DNA of 6,929 bases from an uncultured Clostridiaceae bacterium (GTDB taxonomy: Bacteria; Bacillota; Clostridia; Lachnospirales; Lachnospiraceae), in NCBI GenBank assembly GCA_949841235.1, contig CATKZA010000095.1, positions 1-6,929 of the forward strand, read 5' to 3'. The notes under the pieces are model-generated. The model saw only the letters and a program-made list of their open reading frames with translations, did no database searches and was not told the DNA's origin. Below are positions 1 to 6,662 of the stretch, one piece after another. The translations under genes and the position numbers were made by a program. The number at the start of each line of letters is the position of its first letter. Position 1 is the first letter of the stretch.

Positions 1-530
1 AAGGTATCAAAGTCGTGGCTAATTCCTGTGCTGCTGGGATCATGGCCTTCTCCAATGCAGATGCAGAACTTGTCGAAATCTAGGTTCCTGGCGGTTTCCG
101 GGGCAATGCTCTGGAAGGCATGGGGGATGAGCTTCCTGTGTTCTTCCTGAAAGATTTGGATGCGAGTGCGGTAGGGAGTGGTGCTGTAGTAGATGGCGGC
201 GGGACCTTCCAGCAGCCATTCCAGACGGCAGGCCTCCATATCCGCTATGATGGCATTTCCCAGAGCGTAGTCGATGTGCCGGGAGAAGAGTTCCTCCTCC
301 CGGTAAAGGATATAGGTACCGCATCCGCATACATAGCCGTCGAAGGGAATCGCTCGAATGGATGGATCCAATTCGGCGTAGGATCGTCCGGTATTTATAA
401 AGCACAGATGTCCCCTATCCTGAAGCTGGCTGATGGTGTCAAGGCAGCTCTGGGGGATATATCGCTGGCTGTGGCGGGCGCCCTCTGTGACAATGGTGCC
501 GTCGATATCAAAGAAAATCAGTTTTTTCAT
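1..530 (-). CDS. HAD-superfamily (Cof-like, class IIB) hydrolase, N-terminal part
   Basis: Reading the minus strand from the ATG at 530-528 gives 176 codons with no stop, running off the left edge, so the C-terminus is missing. HAD motif I is plain: FFDIDGT, with the predicted nucleophile Asp8 and general acid Asp10. Motif II follows as FINTGRS (Thr47). The region from about residue 80 onward, after the YVCGCGTYI segment, fits the inserted class II cap of Cof/YbjI-type sugar-phosphate or nucleotide phosphatases, which are usually about 260-270 residues long. Motifs III (Lys) and IV (GDxxND) would lie beyond the window. An AAAGGAG ribosome binding site sits 10 bases before the ATG. The protein is probably a cytoplasmic Mg2+-dependent phosphatase; these enzymes are promiscuous, so the substrate cannot be named. 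It diverges from the ygiQ gene. Confidence 0.9.
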   Translation of the reverse strand, partial: MKKLIFFDIDGTIVTEGARHSQRYIPQSCLDTISQLQDRGHLCFINTGRSYAELDPSIRAIPFDGYVCGCGTYILYREEELFSRHIDYALGNAIIADMEACRLEWLLEGPAAIYYSTTPYRTRIQIFQEEHRKLIPHAFQSIAPETARNLDFDKFCICIGEGHDPSSTGISHDFDT

Positions 531-551
531 CGTACAAGTTCTCCTTTGGGT

Positions 552-579
552 TTGGGATTGTTTTTTTAGATAGTATCAT
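552..579 (+). promoter_or_regulatory. Predicted sigma-A promoter for ygiQ
   Basis: TTGGGA (552-557) and TATCAT (574-579) are separated by 16 bases and match the consensus at 4/6 and 5/6. Transcription would start near 586, about 35 bases before the preferred ygiQ ATG. It is weaker than its minus-strand counterpart and shares the same -10 region with it. Confidence 0.4.
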
Positions 580-603
580 AGCGTAATCGGGACAGGCTTG
601 CAA
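575..603 (-). promoter_or_regulatory. Predicted sigma-A promoter for the HAD hydrolase
   Basis: On the minus strand TTGCAA (603-598) and TATGAT (580-575) are separated by 17 bases, matching the sigma-A consensus at 4/6 and 5/6 positions. Transcription would start near 568, leaving a leader of about 38 bases before the ATG at 530. Its -10 box overlaps the -10 box of the opposite promoter. Prediction only. Confidence 0.5.
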
Positions 604-620
604 GAGAAATGGGGAGTGTT

Positions 621-2447
621 ATGAGAGATTTTTTGCCAATATGCAGGGATGACATGATAAAGCGGGGGTGGGAGGATGTTGATTTTGTCTATGTGTGCGG
701 GGATGCCTATGTGGATCATCCCTCTTTTGGCATGGCCATTATCACCAGGGTGCTGGAAGCCCATGGATACCGCATTGGTATCATTGCCCAGCCGGACTGG
801 AAGCGGGAGGAGAGCATTCGGGTCTTTGGGCGGCCCAGGCTAGGCTTTCTGGTGTCCGGGGGCAATATGGACTCCATGGTGAACCATTACACGGTGTCGA
901 AAAAGAGGCGGGGGCAGGATGCTTATACTCCCGGAGGCGCGGTGGGGCGGCGGCCGGATTATGCCACGGTGGTGTACTGCAACCTGATTCGGAAGGTATA
1001 TAAGCAGGTGCCGATTATTATCGGCGGCATCGAGGCAAGCCTGCGGCGGCTGGCTCATTATGATTATTGGTCGGATTCTTTGAAGAGATCTATTCTCATG
1101 GATTCCCAGGCGGATATCCTTTCCTATGGCATGGGGGAGCATTCCATGGTGGAATTGGCCGATGCGCTGGACAGCGGCATTCAGGTTCAGGACATTACCT
1201 TCGTGCGGGGGACTGCCTACCGCACAAAATCTTTGGAGAATGTCTATGATTATCTGGAACTGCCCTCCTATGAGGAGGCGGTGGCAGACAAGAAGGTTTA
1301 TGCTGAGAGCTTCTATATACAGTATTGCAATACGGATCACATCACAGGGAAATGTTTGGCAGAATCCTATGGAAACCGTGGATACGTGGTGCAGAATCCT
1401 CCGGCGGAGCCGCTGACGGAATTGGAGATGGATGATGTATACCAGCTGCCTTATATGCGGGCGTACCATCCTTCCTACGAGGTGGCGGGAGGGGTTCCCG
1501 CCTTGCAGGAGGTGAAGTTCAGCCTTGCCAGCAATCGGGGGTGCTTTGGGGGCTGTAATTTCTGTGCGCTGACATTCCATCAGGGGCGGGTGGTTCAGGC
1601 CAGGAGCCGGGAATCCCTTGTGCGGGAGGCGGAGGAGATGACCAGGGATGCGGATTTTAAGGGATATATTCATGATGTGGGAGGCCCTACGGCCAACTTC
1701 CGCCATCCCGCCTGCGAGAAGCAGAAGAAGCATGGCGTGTGCCAGAAGAAGCAGTGCCTTTTTCCCAGACCCTGCAAGAATCTGGTAGTGGATCACAAGG
1801 ACTATCTTGCCATTTTAAAGGAAATTCGGGAATTGCCAGGGGTGAAGAAGGTGTTTGTCCGCTCCGGCATTCGGTTCGACTATGTGATGGCGGATGGGGA
1901 CGACCGCTTTTTGCGGGAACTGTGCAAGCATCATATCAGCGGACAGCTGCGGGTGGCGCCGGAGCATATATCGGATGCAGTGTTGGACAGGATGGGGAAG
2001 CCGAGAAATGAGGTGTACCAGAAGTTCATAAAGCGGTATCAGCGCATCAACCAGAAGGTGGGAAAGGAGCAGTTCGCAGTACCTTACCTCATGTCCTCCC
2101 ATCCCGGGTCTACGTTAAAGGAGGCGGTGGAACTGGCGGAATATCTCAGGGATCTGGGGTATATGCCAGAGCAGGTGCAGGATTTTTATCCGACTCCCTC
2201 CACCATATCAACCTGCATGTACTATACGGGGTTGGACCCCCGCACCATGGAGCCGGTTTACGTGCCGAAGAATCCTCATGAGAAGGCCATGCAGCGGGCA
2301 TTGATGCAATACAGGAATCCCAGGAATTACCAGTTGGTGAAGGAAGCGCTGAAAAAGGCTGGACGGGAGGACTTGATTGGATATGGCCGCAAGTGCCTGA
2401 TTCCTCCCAGGCAGGAAAAGTGGAGGCAGAATGGGAGAGGGGGTTGA
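621..2447 (+). CDS. ygiQ: YgiQ family radical SAM protein
   Basis: This is a full-length YgiQ-family protein of 608 residues from the ATG at 621. The upstream in-frame ATG at 609 would add four residues, but the only good ribosome binding site (GGGGAG, 611-616) lies between the two, so 621 is preferred. The N-terminal YgiQ domain carries [11 protein letters not shown] (residues 27-37) and GGIEASLRR (135-143), both hallmarks of the family. The radical SAM core follows with CFGGCNFC (Cys308, Cys312, Cys315), the CxxxCxxC set that ligates the 4Fe-4S cluster cleaving S-adenosylmethionine. A second cysteine set follows at 365, 374, 379 and 385. The C-terminal segment, with [15 protein letters not shown] and [11 protein letters not shown], is typical of the family. 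The substrate is unknown; the protein is presumed cytoplasmic and oxygen-sensitive. The E. coli homologue is longer, mainly through an insertion and a basic C-terminal tail. The stop lies 4 bases before the crcB start. Confidence 0.95.
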   Translation: MRDFLPICRDDMIKRGWEDVDFVYVCGDAYVDHPSFGMAIITRVLEAHGYRIGIIAQPDWKREESIRVFGRPRLGFLVSGGNMDSMVNHYTVSKKRRGQDAYTPGGAVGRRPDYATVVYCNLIRKVYKQVPIIIGGIEASLRRLAHYDYWSDSLKRSILMDSQADILSYGMGEHSMVELADALDSGIQVQDITFVRGTAYRTKSLENVYDYLELPSYEEAVADKKVYAESFYIQYCNTDHITGKCLAESYGNRGYVVQNPPAEPLTELEMDDVYQLPYMRAYHPSYEVAGGVPALQEVKFSLASNRGCFGGCNFCALTFHQGRVVQARSRESLVREAEEMTRDADFKGYIHDVGGPTANFRHPACEKQKKHGVCQKKQCLFPRPCKNLVVDHKDYLAILKEIRELPGVKKVFVRSGIRFDYVMADGDDRFLRELCKHHISGQLRVAPEHISDAVLDRMGKPRNEVYQKFIKRYQRINQKVGKEQFAVPYLMSSHPGSTLKEAVELAEYLRDLGYMPEQVQDFYPTPSTISTCMYYTGLDPRTMEPVYVPKNPHEKAMQRALMQYRNPRNYQLVKEALKKAGREDLIGYGRKCLIPPRQEKWRQNGRGG

Positions 2448-2451
2448 GGCA

Positions 2452-2817
2452 ATGGATTTCTTATGGGTTGCGTTAGGCGGTGCAGTCGGTGCGGCGGGAA
2501 GGTATGCGATAAGTTTGATTCCGCGGGAAACCACCTTTCCGTTTCTCACGCTTGTTACAAATATAATAGGGGCAGTTCTCATTGGGTTTGTGGTTGGGAT
2601 TGCCAGCACACGGGAAGACATCTCACAAAACAGTGTCCTGTTTTGGAAAACCGGAGTTTGCGGTGGATTTACTACATTTTCCACCTTTTCACTGGAGGCA
2701 TGCAGGCTATTTGAAGATAAGTTTTATATGCAGGGAACGTTATATGTCGCTTTCAGTGTGGTTTGTTGCATCATAGGTGTTTTGTGTGGTAATAAACTGG
2801 CATTGTTATTAAGGTAA
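2452..2817 (+). CDS. crcB: Fluoride efflux channel CrcB/Fluc
   Basis: A 121-residue integral membrane protein of the CrcB/Fluc family, which exports fluoride down its gradient as an antiparallel homodimer. Motifs are GGAVGAAGRY (residues 9-18), TLVTNIIGAVLIG (33-45, with the conserved Asn37) and GGFTTFSTFSLE (71-82), which holds the Phe-box and central Na+-site residues. Four hydrophobic segments are visible at roughly 3-22, 32-51, 62-82 and 96-119. The ATG at 2452 is chosen because family members begin with MxFLWVALGG-like sequence right before the first helix; an in-frame ATG at 2431 would add seven residues inside ygiQ. The G-rich stretch 2438-2443 can serve as ribosome binding site. Many Firmicutes carry two adjacent crcB genes, but only one is present here, which suits a homodimer. 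No fluoride riboswitch was seen upstream, so expression probably depends on ygiQ transcription. Confidence 0.95.
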   Translation: MDFLWVALGGAVGAAGRYAISLIPRETTFPFLTLVTNIIGAVLIGFVVGIASTREDISQNSVLFWKTGVCGGFTTFSTFSLEACRLFEDKFYMQGTLYVAFSVVCCIIGVLCGNKLALLLR

Positions 2818-2855
2818 GCGGAAAAGATAAACAAATAAAATCAGGAGGAAACACA

Positions 2856-3269
2856 ATGCTTGAAAATATACCATCTCAGTCAGCTATGACTGAATTGCTT
2901 GGACAAACTTTATTTGAGGTTTGGCAACAACTATGTTCGGCTATTGATGAAAAATACGAAATGGAGCGATTATGGAATAGTGGCGGTAAGAACTGGAATT
3001 ATGAGTATAAATATCGCAGAGGCGGTAAAACACTTTGTTGCCTATATGCGAAAAGTAATTGTATTGGCTTTATGATTATCTTTGGAAAAGATGAAAGAAC
3101 AAAATTTGAAAATATAAGAGGTACTCTATCTGATACCGTATGTAAGCAGTATGATGAAGCTAAGACCTATCATGACGGGAAATGGGTAATGTTTGAACCG
3201 ACTGATACTATTGAATTTAGCGATTATATGAAACTGTTGGCTATTAAAAGAAAACCAAATCGAAAATAG
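2856..3269 (+). CDS. DUF3788-type protein of unknown function
   Basis: A 137-residue soluble protein with no signal peptide or membrane segment. The ATG is preceded by a strong AGGAGG (2843-2848, spacing 7). The order of features is an N-terminal helix with LWQQLCSAIDEKY-like character, a central NWNYEYKYRRGGKTLCCLYA segment, a hydrophobic strand GFMIIFGKDE, a motif YHDGKWVMFEP, and a closing helix ending LAIKRKPN. This pattern recalls the DUF3788 family, small proteins common in Clostridia and Bacteroidetes with no established biochemical role; the assignment is from memory of the family pattern. Base composition is markedly AT-rich: 3001-3060 has 21 G+C of 60, against 36 of 60 at 6001-6060 in the cysteine desulfurase gene. 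This suggests a different history from the core genes. It may be co-transcribed with crcB, 38 bases upstream, but a functional link is not shown. Confidence 0.75.
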   Translation: MLENIPSQSAMTELLGQTLFEVWQQLCSAIDEKYEMERLWNSGGKNWNYEYKYRRGGKTLCCLYAKSNCIGFMIIFGKDERTKFENIRGTLSDTVCKQYDEAKTYHDGKWVMFEPTDTIEFSDYMKLLAIKRKPNRK

Positions 3270-3383
3270 CAATTTGACACAAAACAACTTTTTGTTTGAC
3301 TGGCAGGTAAAAACAGGTGGCAACCTATTGACCGTGAATGATAGCCAAACAGGAAAAAAATCTGGAAAAGACAGAAAACGGGG

Positions 3384-3413
3384 TTGATTTTTGTGGCGAA
3401 AGGACGATATACT
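3384..3413 (+). promoter_or_regulatory. Predicted promoter for the FliD-like gene, with sigma-D-like -10 element
   Basis: TTGATT (3384-3389) and TATACT (3408-3413) are 18 bases apart, a reasonable sigma-A promoter with start near 3420. The same place also holds GACGATAT (3403-3410), one base off the GCCGATAT -10 element of the flagellar sigma factor sigma-D/FliA. At the matching -35 position (3384-3387) only TTGA is found instead of TAAA, so a sigma-D reading is suggestive rather than secure. Confidence 0.4.
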
Positions 3414-3461
3414 ATATGAAATGATAGCAGTGCGTTTGGATGAACATGGAAGGATAGGAGT

Positions 3462-4301
3462 GTGAGCGATATGGCAGGAATTTCAGGGATGAATAATAAC
3501 TATTTGTTTAGCAGTGGAAACGTGAGGAACAATAATCTGGCAGGGCTGACCAGCAGTCTTTTTGGTTCCGGCTCCAGCATGCTGGGGGACTATGCTATGA
3601 TTAAGTCTGGCACGTATAAGAAGCTTTTGACCGCATATTACAAGACGGACAGGGTAAGTTCAGACAGTTCCGATTCTGAGAGTACCACGACGAAGAGCAA
3701 AAGGTATGACAGATTTGCAGAGAAGAAATTGATGGAGGCTCAGGATAAGAAATCTGAGGAGAATAACAAGTATGTGACCATCAGGAATGAGGCGGGAGAT
3801 TTGAGGACATCCGCCTATGCTCTGAACAGTTACACGCTGTACAGGGAGAAGACGGCAGAAGATGGCACCACTTCCTATGACAGGGACGGAATCAAGAAGG
3901 CAGTGAAGAGTTTTGTGACGGATTATAATAATTTGCTCACTGCATCTTCCAAGGTGGATTCCACCAGCATGGCCAGTGGCGTGGCAACCAGCATTTCATC
4001 ATTGATGAAGCAGACGAAGTCCAACGAGGCTGCTCTGAATGCCATCGGCATTTCCATTGGCAAGGACAATAAGCTGGTTTTGGACGAGGAGAAACTGGGC
4101 AGTGCAGATATCAATTCCATCTCCGCTCTGTTCAAGGGAAGCAGTTCTTATGGAAATTCTGTTTCCACCAAGGCGTCGGAGATTGCCAGACAGGCAAATA
4201 CCACGGCCTTCAATGCTACCAGAACATCTTCCTCCTATTCTCAGGGCGGCAGATATTCTGTTACCGGCTATACCAATAATATTTTAGATCAGTTTCTGTA
4301 A
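3462..4301 (+). CDS. FliD C-terminal-like, flagellin-like-composition protein
   Basis: A 279-residue protein read from the GTG at 3462, with GGAAGGA placed 7 bases before it. The ATG at 3471, served by GGAG 10 bases upstream, is an equally possible start. There is no signal peptide or membrane helix. Residues 15-70 are Asn/Ser/Gly-rich and include IKSGTYKKLLTAYYK. Residues about 60-105 are charged and probably helical. Residues 147-230 resemble the C-terminal domain of the flagellar cap protein FliD: AVKSFVTDYNNLLTAS (from 147), then NAIGISIGKDNKLVLDEEKL (193-212), then SALFKG (221-226), the usual 'GI, D-G/N-x-L-x-LDE-xKL, ALF' order. The tail is Ser/Thr/Gly-rich. The whole sequence contains no Cys, His, Pro or Trp, which is typical of exported axial flagellar proteins. 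It is much shorter than FliD (usually over 400 residues), and no flagellar gene is nearby. It could be an orphan cap- or filament-associated protein, or a relative used for another purpose. Confidence 0.6.
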   Translation: MSDMAGISGMNNNYLFSSGNVRNNNLAGLTSSLFGSGSSMLGDYAMIKSGTYKKLLTAYYKTDRVSSDSSDSESTTTKSKRYDRFAEKKLMEAQDKKSEENNKYVTIRNEAGDLRTSAYALNSYTLYREKTAEDGTTSYDRDGIKKAVKSFVTDYNNLLTASSKVDSTSMASGVATSISSLMKQTKSNEAALNAIGISIGKDNKLVLDEEKLGSADINSISALFKGSSSYGNSVSTKASEIARQANTTAFNATRTSSSYSQGGRYSVTGYTNNILDQFL

Positions 4302-4402
4302 TTATGCTGTAAAAGCAAAGCATGAGAATTCGCTGTTCTGCATGGGCGTATTCCTGCATTAGCCTTTGCATACGGCAGTGCCGCTGATCGGGGCATGTAA
4401 GT

Positions 4403-4430
4403 TTGGCAGCATTAATCTAGAGTGTATGAT
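4403..4430 (+). promoter_or_regulatory. Predicted sigma-A promoter for the rsmE block
   Basis: TTGGCA (4403-4408) and TATGAT (4425-4430) each match consensus at 5 of 6 positions with a 16-base spacer. The start site would fall near 4437, giving a leader of about 69 bases before rsmE. That start lies inside the left arm of the hairpin at 4433-4466, so a transcript made from here would not form the complete terminator stem. Confidence 0.55.
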
Positions 4431-4432
4431 GG

Positions 4433-4470
4433 CATCCTCTGCTTCCGCATTTGGAATCAGAGGATGTTTT
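4433..4470 (+). terminator. Intrinsic terminator-like hairpin after the FliD-like gene
   Basis: CATCCTCTG (4433-4441) is the perfect complement of CAGAGGATG (4458-4466). Inside it, after one mismatch, TTCC (4443-4446) pairs with GGAA (4453-4456) around a 6-base loop. TTTT follows at 4467-4470. The stem is strong but the T run is short. It lies 132 bases past the FliD-like stop and 36 bases before rsmE, so it should end read-through from upstream. Confidence 0.65.
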
Positions 4471-4505
4471 GCGATTACTTTTCATGAGGTGGGAAAAGTC
4501 GCAGA

Positions 4506-5255
4506 ATGGAGGAATCATTGTATCGATTTTATATTTCAGAGGATCAGTTGCGGGAAAATGAGATTGCCATTGAGGGCGGCGACGTGAACCATATTCGGAA
4601 TGTGCTTCGTCTGGAGCCGGGAGACTGGGTGGTTGCCTGTGATGGGAAAAATAGGGATTACGTGTGCAGGATCCAGGAAATTGACAAGGATGTAGTATTG
4701 CTGCATGTGGAGAAGGTTCAGCCTACCGGGACGGAGCTTCCTGTCAGGATTACGCTTTTTCAGGGGATTCCCAAAAAGGACAAGATGGAGTTTATTATTC
4801 AGAAGTCCGTGGAGCTGGGTGTGTATGAGATCGTTCCCGTCATGATGAAAAGATGCGTGGTTAAGCTGGATGAGAAGAAGGCGAAGAGGACGCAGGAACG
4901 GTGGCAGGATATTGCGGAAGCCGCTGCCAAGCAGTGCGACCGGGGGATCATTCCTGTGGTGCATGAACCTGTGACTATGGAAGAGGCCATTGACATGGCG
5001 CGAGAGTTGGATTACAATATGATTCCGTATGAATTGCAGGATGGCATAGACCAGTCTCGGGAGATTGTTGCCCATGCCTGTACACGGGAGTCCGTGGGGA
5101 TTTTTATCGGCCCGGAGGGAGGCTTTGAGGCGGACGAGGTGGAGCAGGCGGTGGCTTGCGGCATGGAGGCCATGACCTTGGGGAAGAGGATTCTCAGGAC
5201 GGAGACTGCCGGGATGGCATTGCTGTCGATTCTGATGTTTCAGATGCAGACATGA
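4506..5255 (+). CDS. rsmE: 16S rRNA (uracil1498-N3)-methyltransferase RsmE
   Basis: A complete 249-residue RsmE, the usual length for the family. It methylates N3 of U1498 in helix 44 of 16S rRNA within the assembled 30S subunit, using S-adenosylmethionine. The N-terminal PUA-like RNA-binding domain spans about residues 1-75 (YRFYISEDQL, HIRNVLRLEPGD). The C-terminal SPOUT domain, with its trefoil-knot cofactor site, shows FQGIPKKDKMEFIIQKSVELG, IGPEGGF (201-207) and LGKRILRTETAG (225-236), all diagnostic. The ATG at 4506 has a GAGGTGGG site 12 bases upstream, a rather long spacing, but the protein begins exactly where family members do. In many Firmicutes rsmE follows prmA; here it instead follows the FliD-like gene and has its own predicted promoter. 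The next gene starts 103 bases after the stop with no clear terminator between. Confidence 0.95.
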   Translation: MEESLYRFYISEDQLRENEIAIEGGDVNHIRNVLRLEPGDWVVACDGKNRDYVCRIQEIDKDVVLLHVEKVQPTGTELPVRITLFQGIPKKDKMEFIIQKSVELGVYEIVPVMMKRCVVKLDEKKAKRTQERWQDIAEAAAKQCDRGIIPVVHEPVTMEEAIDMARELDYNMIPYELQDGIDQSREIVAHACTRESVGIFIGPEGGFEADEVEQAVACGMEAMTLGKRILRTETAGMALLSILMFQMQT

Positions 5256-5358
5256 GATAAAGCCGAGTGCCAGTGGCATTCCTTTGGCGATGACTGAAGG
5301 GGAACGCAGAAGTGATGGTACGGAGCAAACATGTCAGTTTAGGAAATGGAGAACATAG

Positions 5359-6522
5359 ATGGAAGCATATTTAGACAACGCTGCCACTACGCCGGTATTT
5401 CCCCAGGTGCGGGAGGTCATGGACAGGGTGATGGGGGAGGACTATGGGAATCCTTCTTCCAAGCACACCAAGGGAATGGTGGCGGAACAGTATGTCAAGG
5501 AGGCCAGGGAGACGATTGGCAGGGAACTGAAGTGCCAGCCGGGGGAAATTATCTTTACTTCCGGGGGGACGGAGGCCAACAATATGGCGTTGATTGGCGG
5601 CGCAATGGCGAACCGCCGGGCGGGGAAGCACATCGTCACTACCAGGATAGAGCATGCCTCTGTCCATGAGCCTTTGGCATATCTGGAGGAACTGGGCTAC
5701 GAGGTGACCTATCTTCCTGTGGGACCCGACGGCAGGGTGTCCTTGGAGACAGTGGAGCAGGCTGTGCGGGAGGATACGATTCTGGTATCTGTGATGTATG
5801 TGAATAATGAGGTGGGAAGCGTGCAGCCCATCGGCGAAATTGGCGCCATGATTCACCAAATCAAGCCTGGCATACTTTTTCATGTGGATGCGATACAGGC
5901 ATTTGGGAAAATGAGAATCCGTCCCGGGAAGCTGGGAGTTGACTTGCTCTCCGTGAGCGGGCATAAGTTTCATGGTCCCAAGGGGGTTGGATTTCTCTAT
6001 GTGAGGGATGGGGCAAAGATTCGTCCGATTCTCTTCGGAGGCGGGCAGCAGAACGGGATGCGTTCCGGCACGGAGAATGTGCCGGGCATTGCGGGATTGA
6101 AGGTGGCGACGGAGATGATATTGCAGGAAAATGGCAGAAAACGGGAGCATCTCTTGTCGCTAAAAGGACAGCTGGTGGACGGGCTGGGAGCACTGGAGGG
6201 CGTGACGGTACATGCTTTGGAGGGCGTTCCCCTGGAGGACACGGCACCGCATATTGTCAGTGCGGGATTTGCGGGCATCCGCAGCGAGGTGATGCTCCAT
6301 GCCTTGGCGCAGGAGGGGGTATATGTATCCTCTGGCTCCGCCTGCTCCTCCAACCACCCGGAGCTAAGCGGCACGCTACAGGCAATCGGGGTGGGGCAGG
6401 AACTGCTGGATTCTACTTTGCGCTTTAGCTTTTCTGTGAATACCGGGGAGGAGGAAGTGGCGCATGCTCTGGATGCAGTGGGAAGATTGCTGCCCACGTT
6501 GCGCCGGTTTACCAGGCATTAG
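5359..6522 (+). CDS. nifS: Cysteine desulfurase, NifS/IscS-type, probable sulfur donor to ThiI
   Basis: A complete 387-residue PLP-dependent aminotransferase-fold class V enzyme that converts L-cysteine to L-alanine and loads the sulfur on an active-site cysteine as persulfide. The start MEAYLDNAATTP is typical, with GGAG 7 bases upstream. Cofactor residues are visible: TSGGTEANN (phosphate binding), His99 in IEHAS (stacks on the PLP ring), Asp177 and Gln180 in HVDAIQAFGK, and Lys203 in SGHKFHGPKG (Schiff base). The catalytic Cys329 lies in SSGSACSS on the mobile loop. Because thiI follows in the same direction, this copy is best read as the desulfurase dedicated to tRNA 4-thiouridine synthesis, like the Bacillus NifZ-ThiI pair, rather than an iron-sulfur cluster enzyme; no iscU, sufU or iscR is near. 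That assignment is inference from context. The gap to thiI is 140 bases and holds a short repeat. Confidence 0.93.
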   Translation: MEAYLDNAATTPVFPQVREVMDRVMGEDYGNPSSKHTKGMVAEQYVKEARETIGRELKCQPGEIIFTSGGTEANNMALIGGAMANRRAGKHIVTTRIEHASVHEPLAYLEELGYEVTYLPVGPDGRVSLETVEQAVREDTILVSVMYVNNEVGSVQPIGEIGAMIHQIKPGILFHVDAIQAFGKMRIRPGKLGVDLLSVSGHKFHGPKGVGFLYVRDGAKIRPILFGGGQQNGMRSGTENVPGIAGLKVATEMILQENGRKREHLLSLKGQLVDGLGALEGVTVHALEGVPLEDTAPHIVSAGFAGIRSEVMLHALAQEGVYVSSGSACSSNHPELSGTLQAIGVGQELLDSTLRFSFSVNTGEEEVAHALDAVGRLLPTLRRFTRH

Positions 6523-6548
6523 GATAGGACGGTAGAGGATGCATTGAA

Positions 6549-6572
6549 ATTGGCGGCATAGAAGGCGGATAG
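6549..6572 (+). repeat. Imperfect direct repeat, copy 1
   Basis: This 24-base segment matches the copy at 6590-6613 at 20 of 24 positions, including an identical 11-base core TAGAAGGCGGA. The copies are offset by 41 bases in the gap between the cysteine desulfurase gene and thiI. No function is evident. Confidence 0.6.
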
Positions 6573-6589
6573 AGGAATATGTTCTGAGA

Positions 6590-6613
6590 ATTGGTGGATT
6601 AGAAGGCGGACAG
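6590..6613 (+). repeat. Imperfect direct repeat, copy 2
   Basis: Second copy of the 24-base element at 6549-6572, ending about 50 bases before the thiI start codon. It may record a small tandem duplication of a 41-base unit. Confidence 0.6.
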
Positions 6614-6662
6614 CAGAGATTGGGCTGGAAATGAGCATCATTTATATACAGGGAGGTAACAG

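Noticed and set aside
120..569. 149-residue plus-strand open frame at the left edge
   Set aside because: The minus strand here encodes a HAD hydrolase with motifs I and II and a good ribosome binding site, so the plus-strand frame is a shadow.
840..1796. 318-residue open frame on the minus strand opposite ygiQ
   Set aside because: It is antisense to a clearly recognised gene, has no family-like motifs, and its His/Leu/Pro/Arg-rich composition is what a GC-rich coding strand gives when read backward.
2400..2451. Fluoride riboswitch upstream of crcB
   Set aside because: The crcB start lies 4 bases after the ygiQ stop and the preceding coding sequence shows no crcB-motif pseudoknot pattern.
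3282..3297. AAACAA/TTGTTT hairpin just after the DUF3788 stop as a terminator
   Set aside because: Only six A/T-rich pairs and no T run after the stem; too weak to call.
4536..5279. 247-residue open frame on the minus strand opposite rsmE
   Set aside because: It is fully antisense to a conserved gene, His/Leu/Arg-rich and without recognisable domains, so a shadow frame.
5371..6150. 259-residue open frame on the minus strand opposite the cysteine desulfurase gene
   Set aside because: Shadow of a gene with all catalytic residues intact; no motif or plausible start region.
6620..6648. TTGGGC and TATATA with 17-base spacing as a thiI promoter
   Set aside because: Both boxes are poor matches and the start site would fall in the ribosome binding site, leaving almost no leader.
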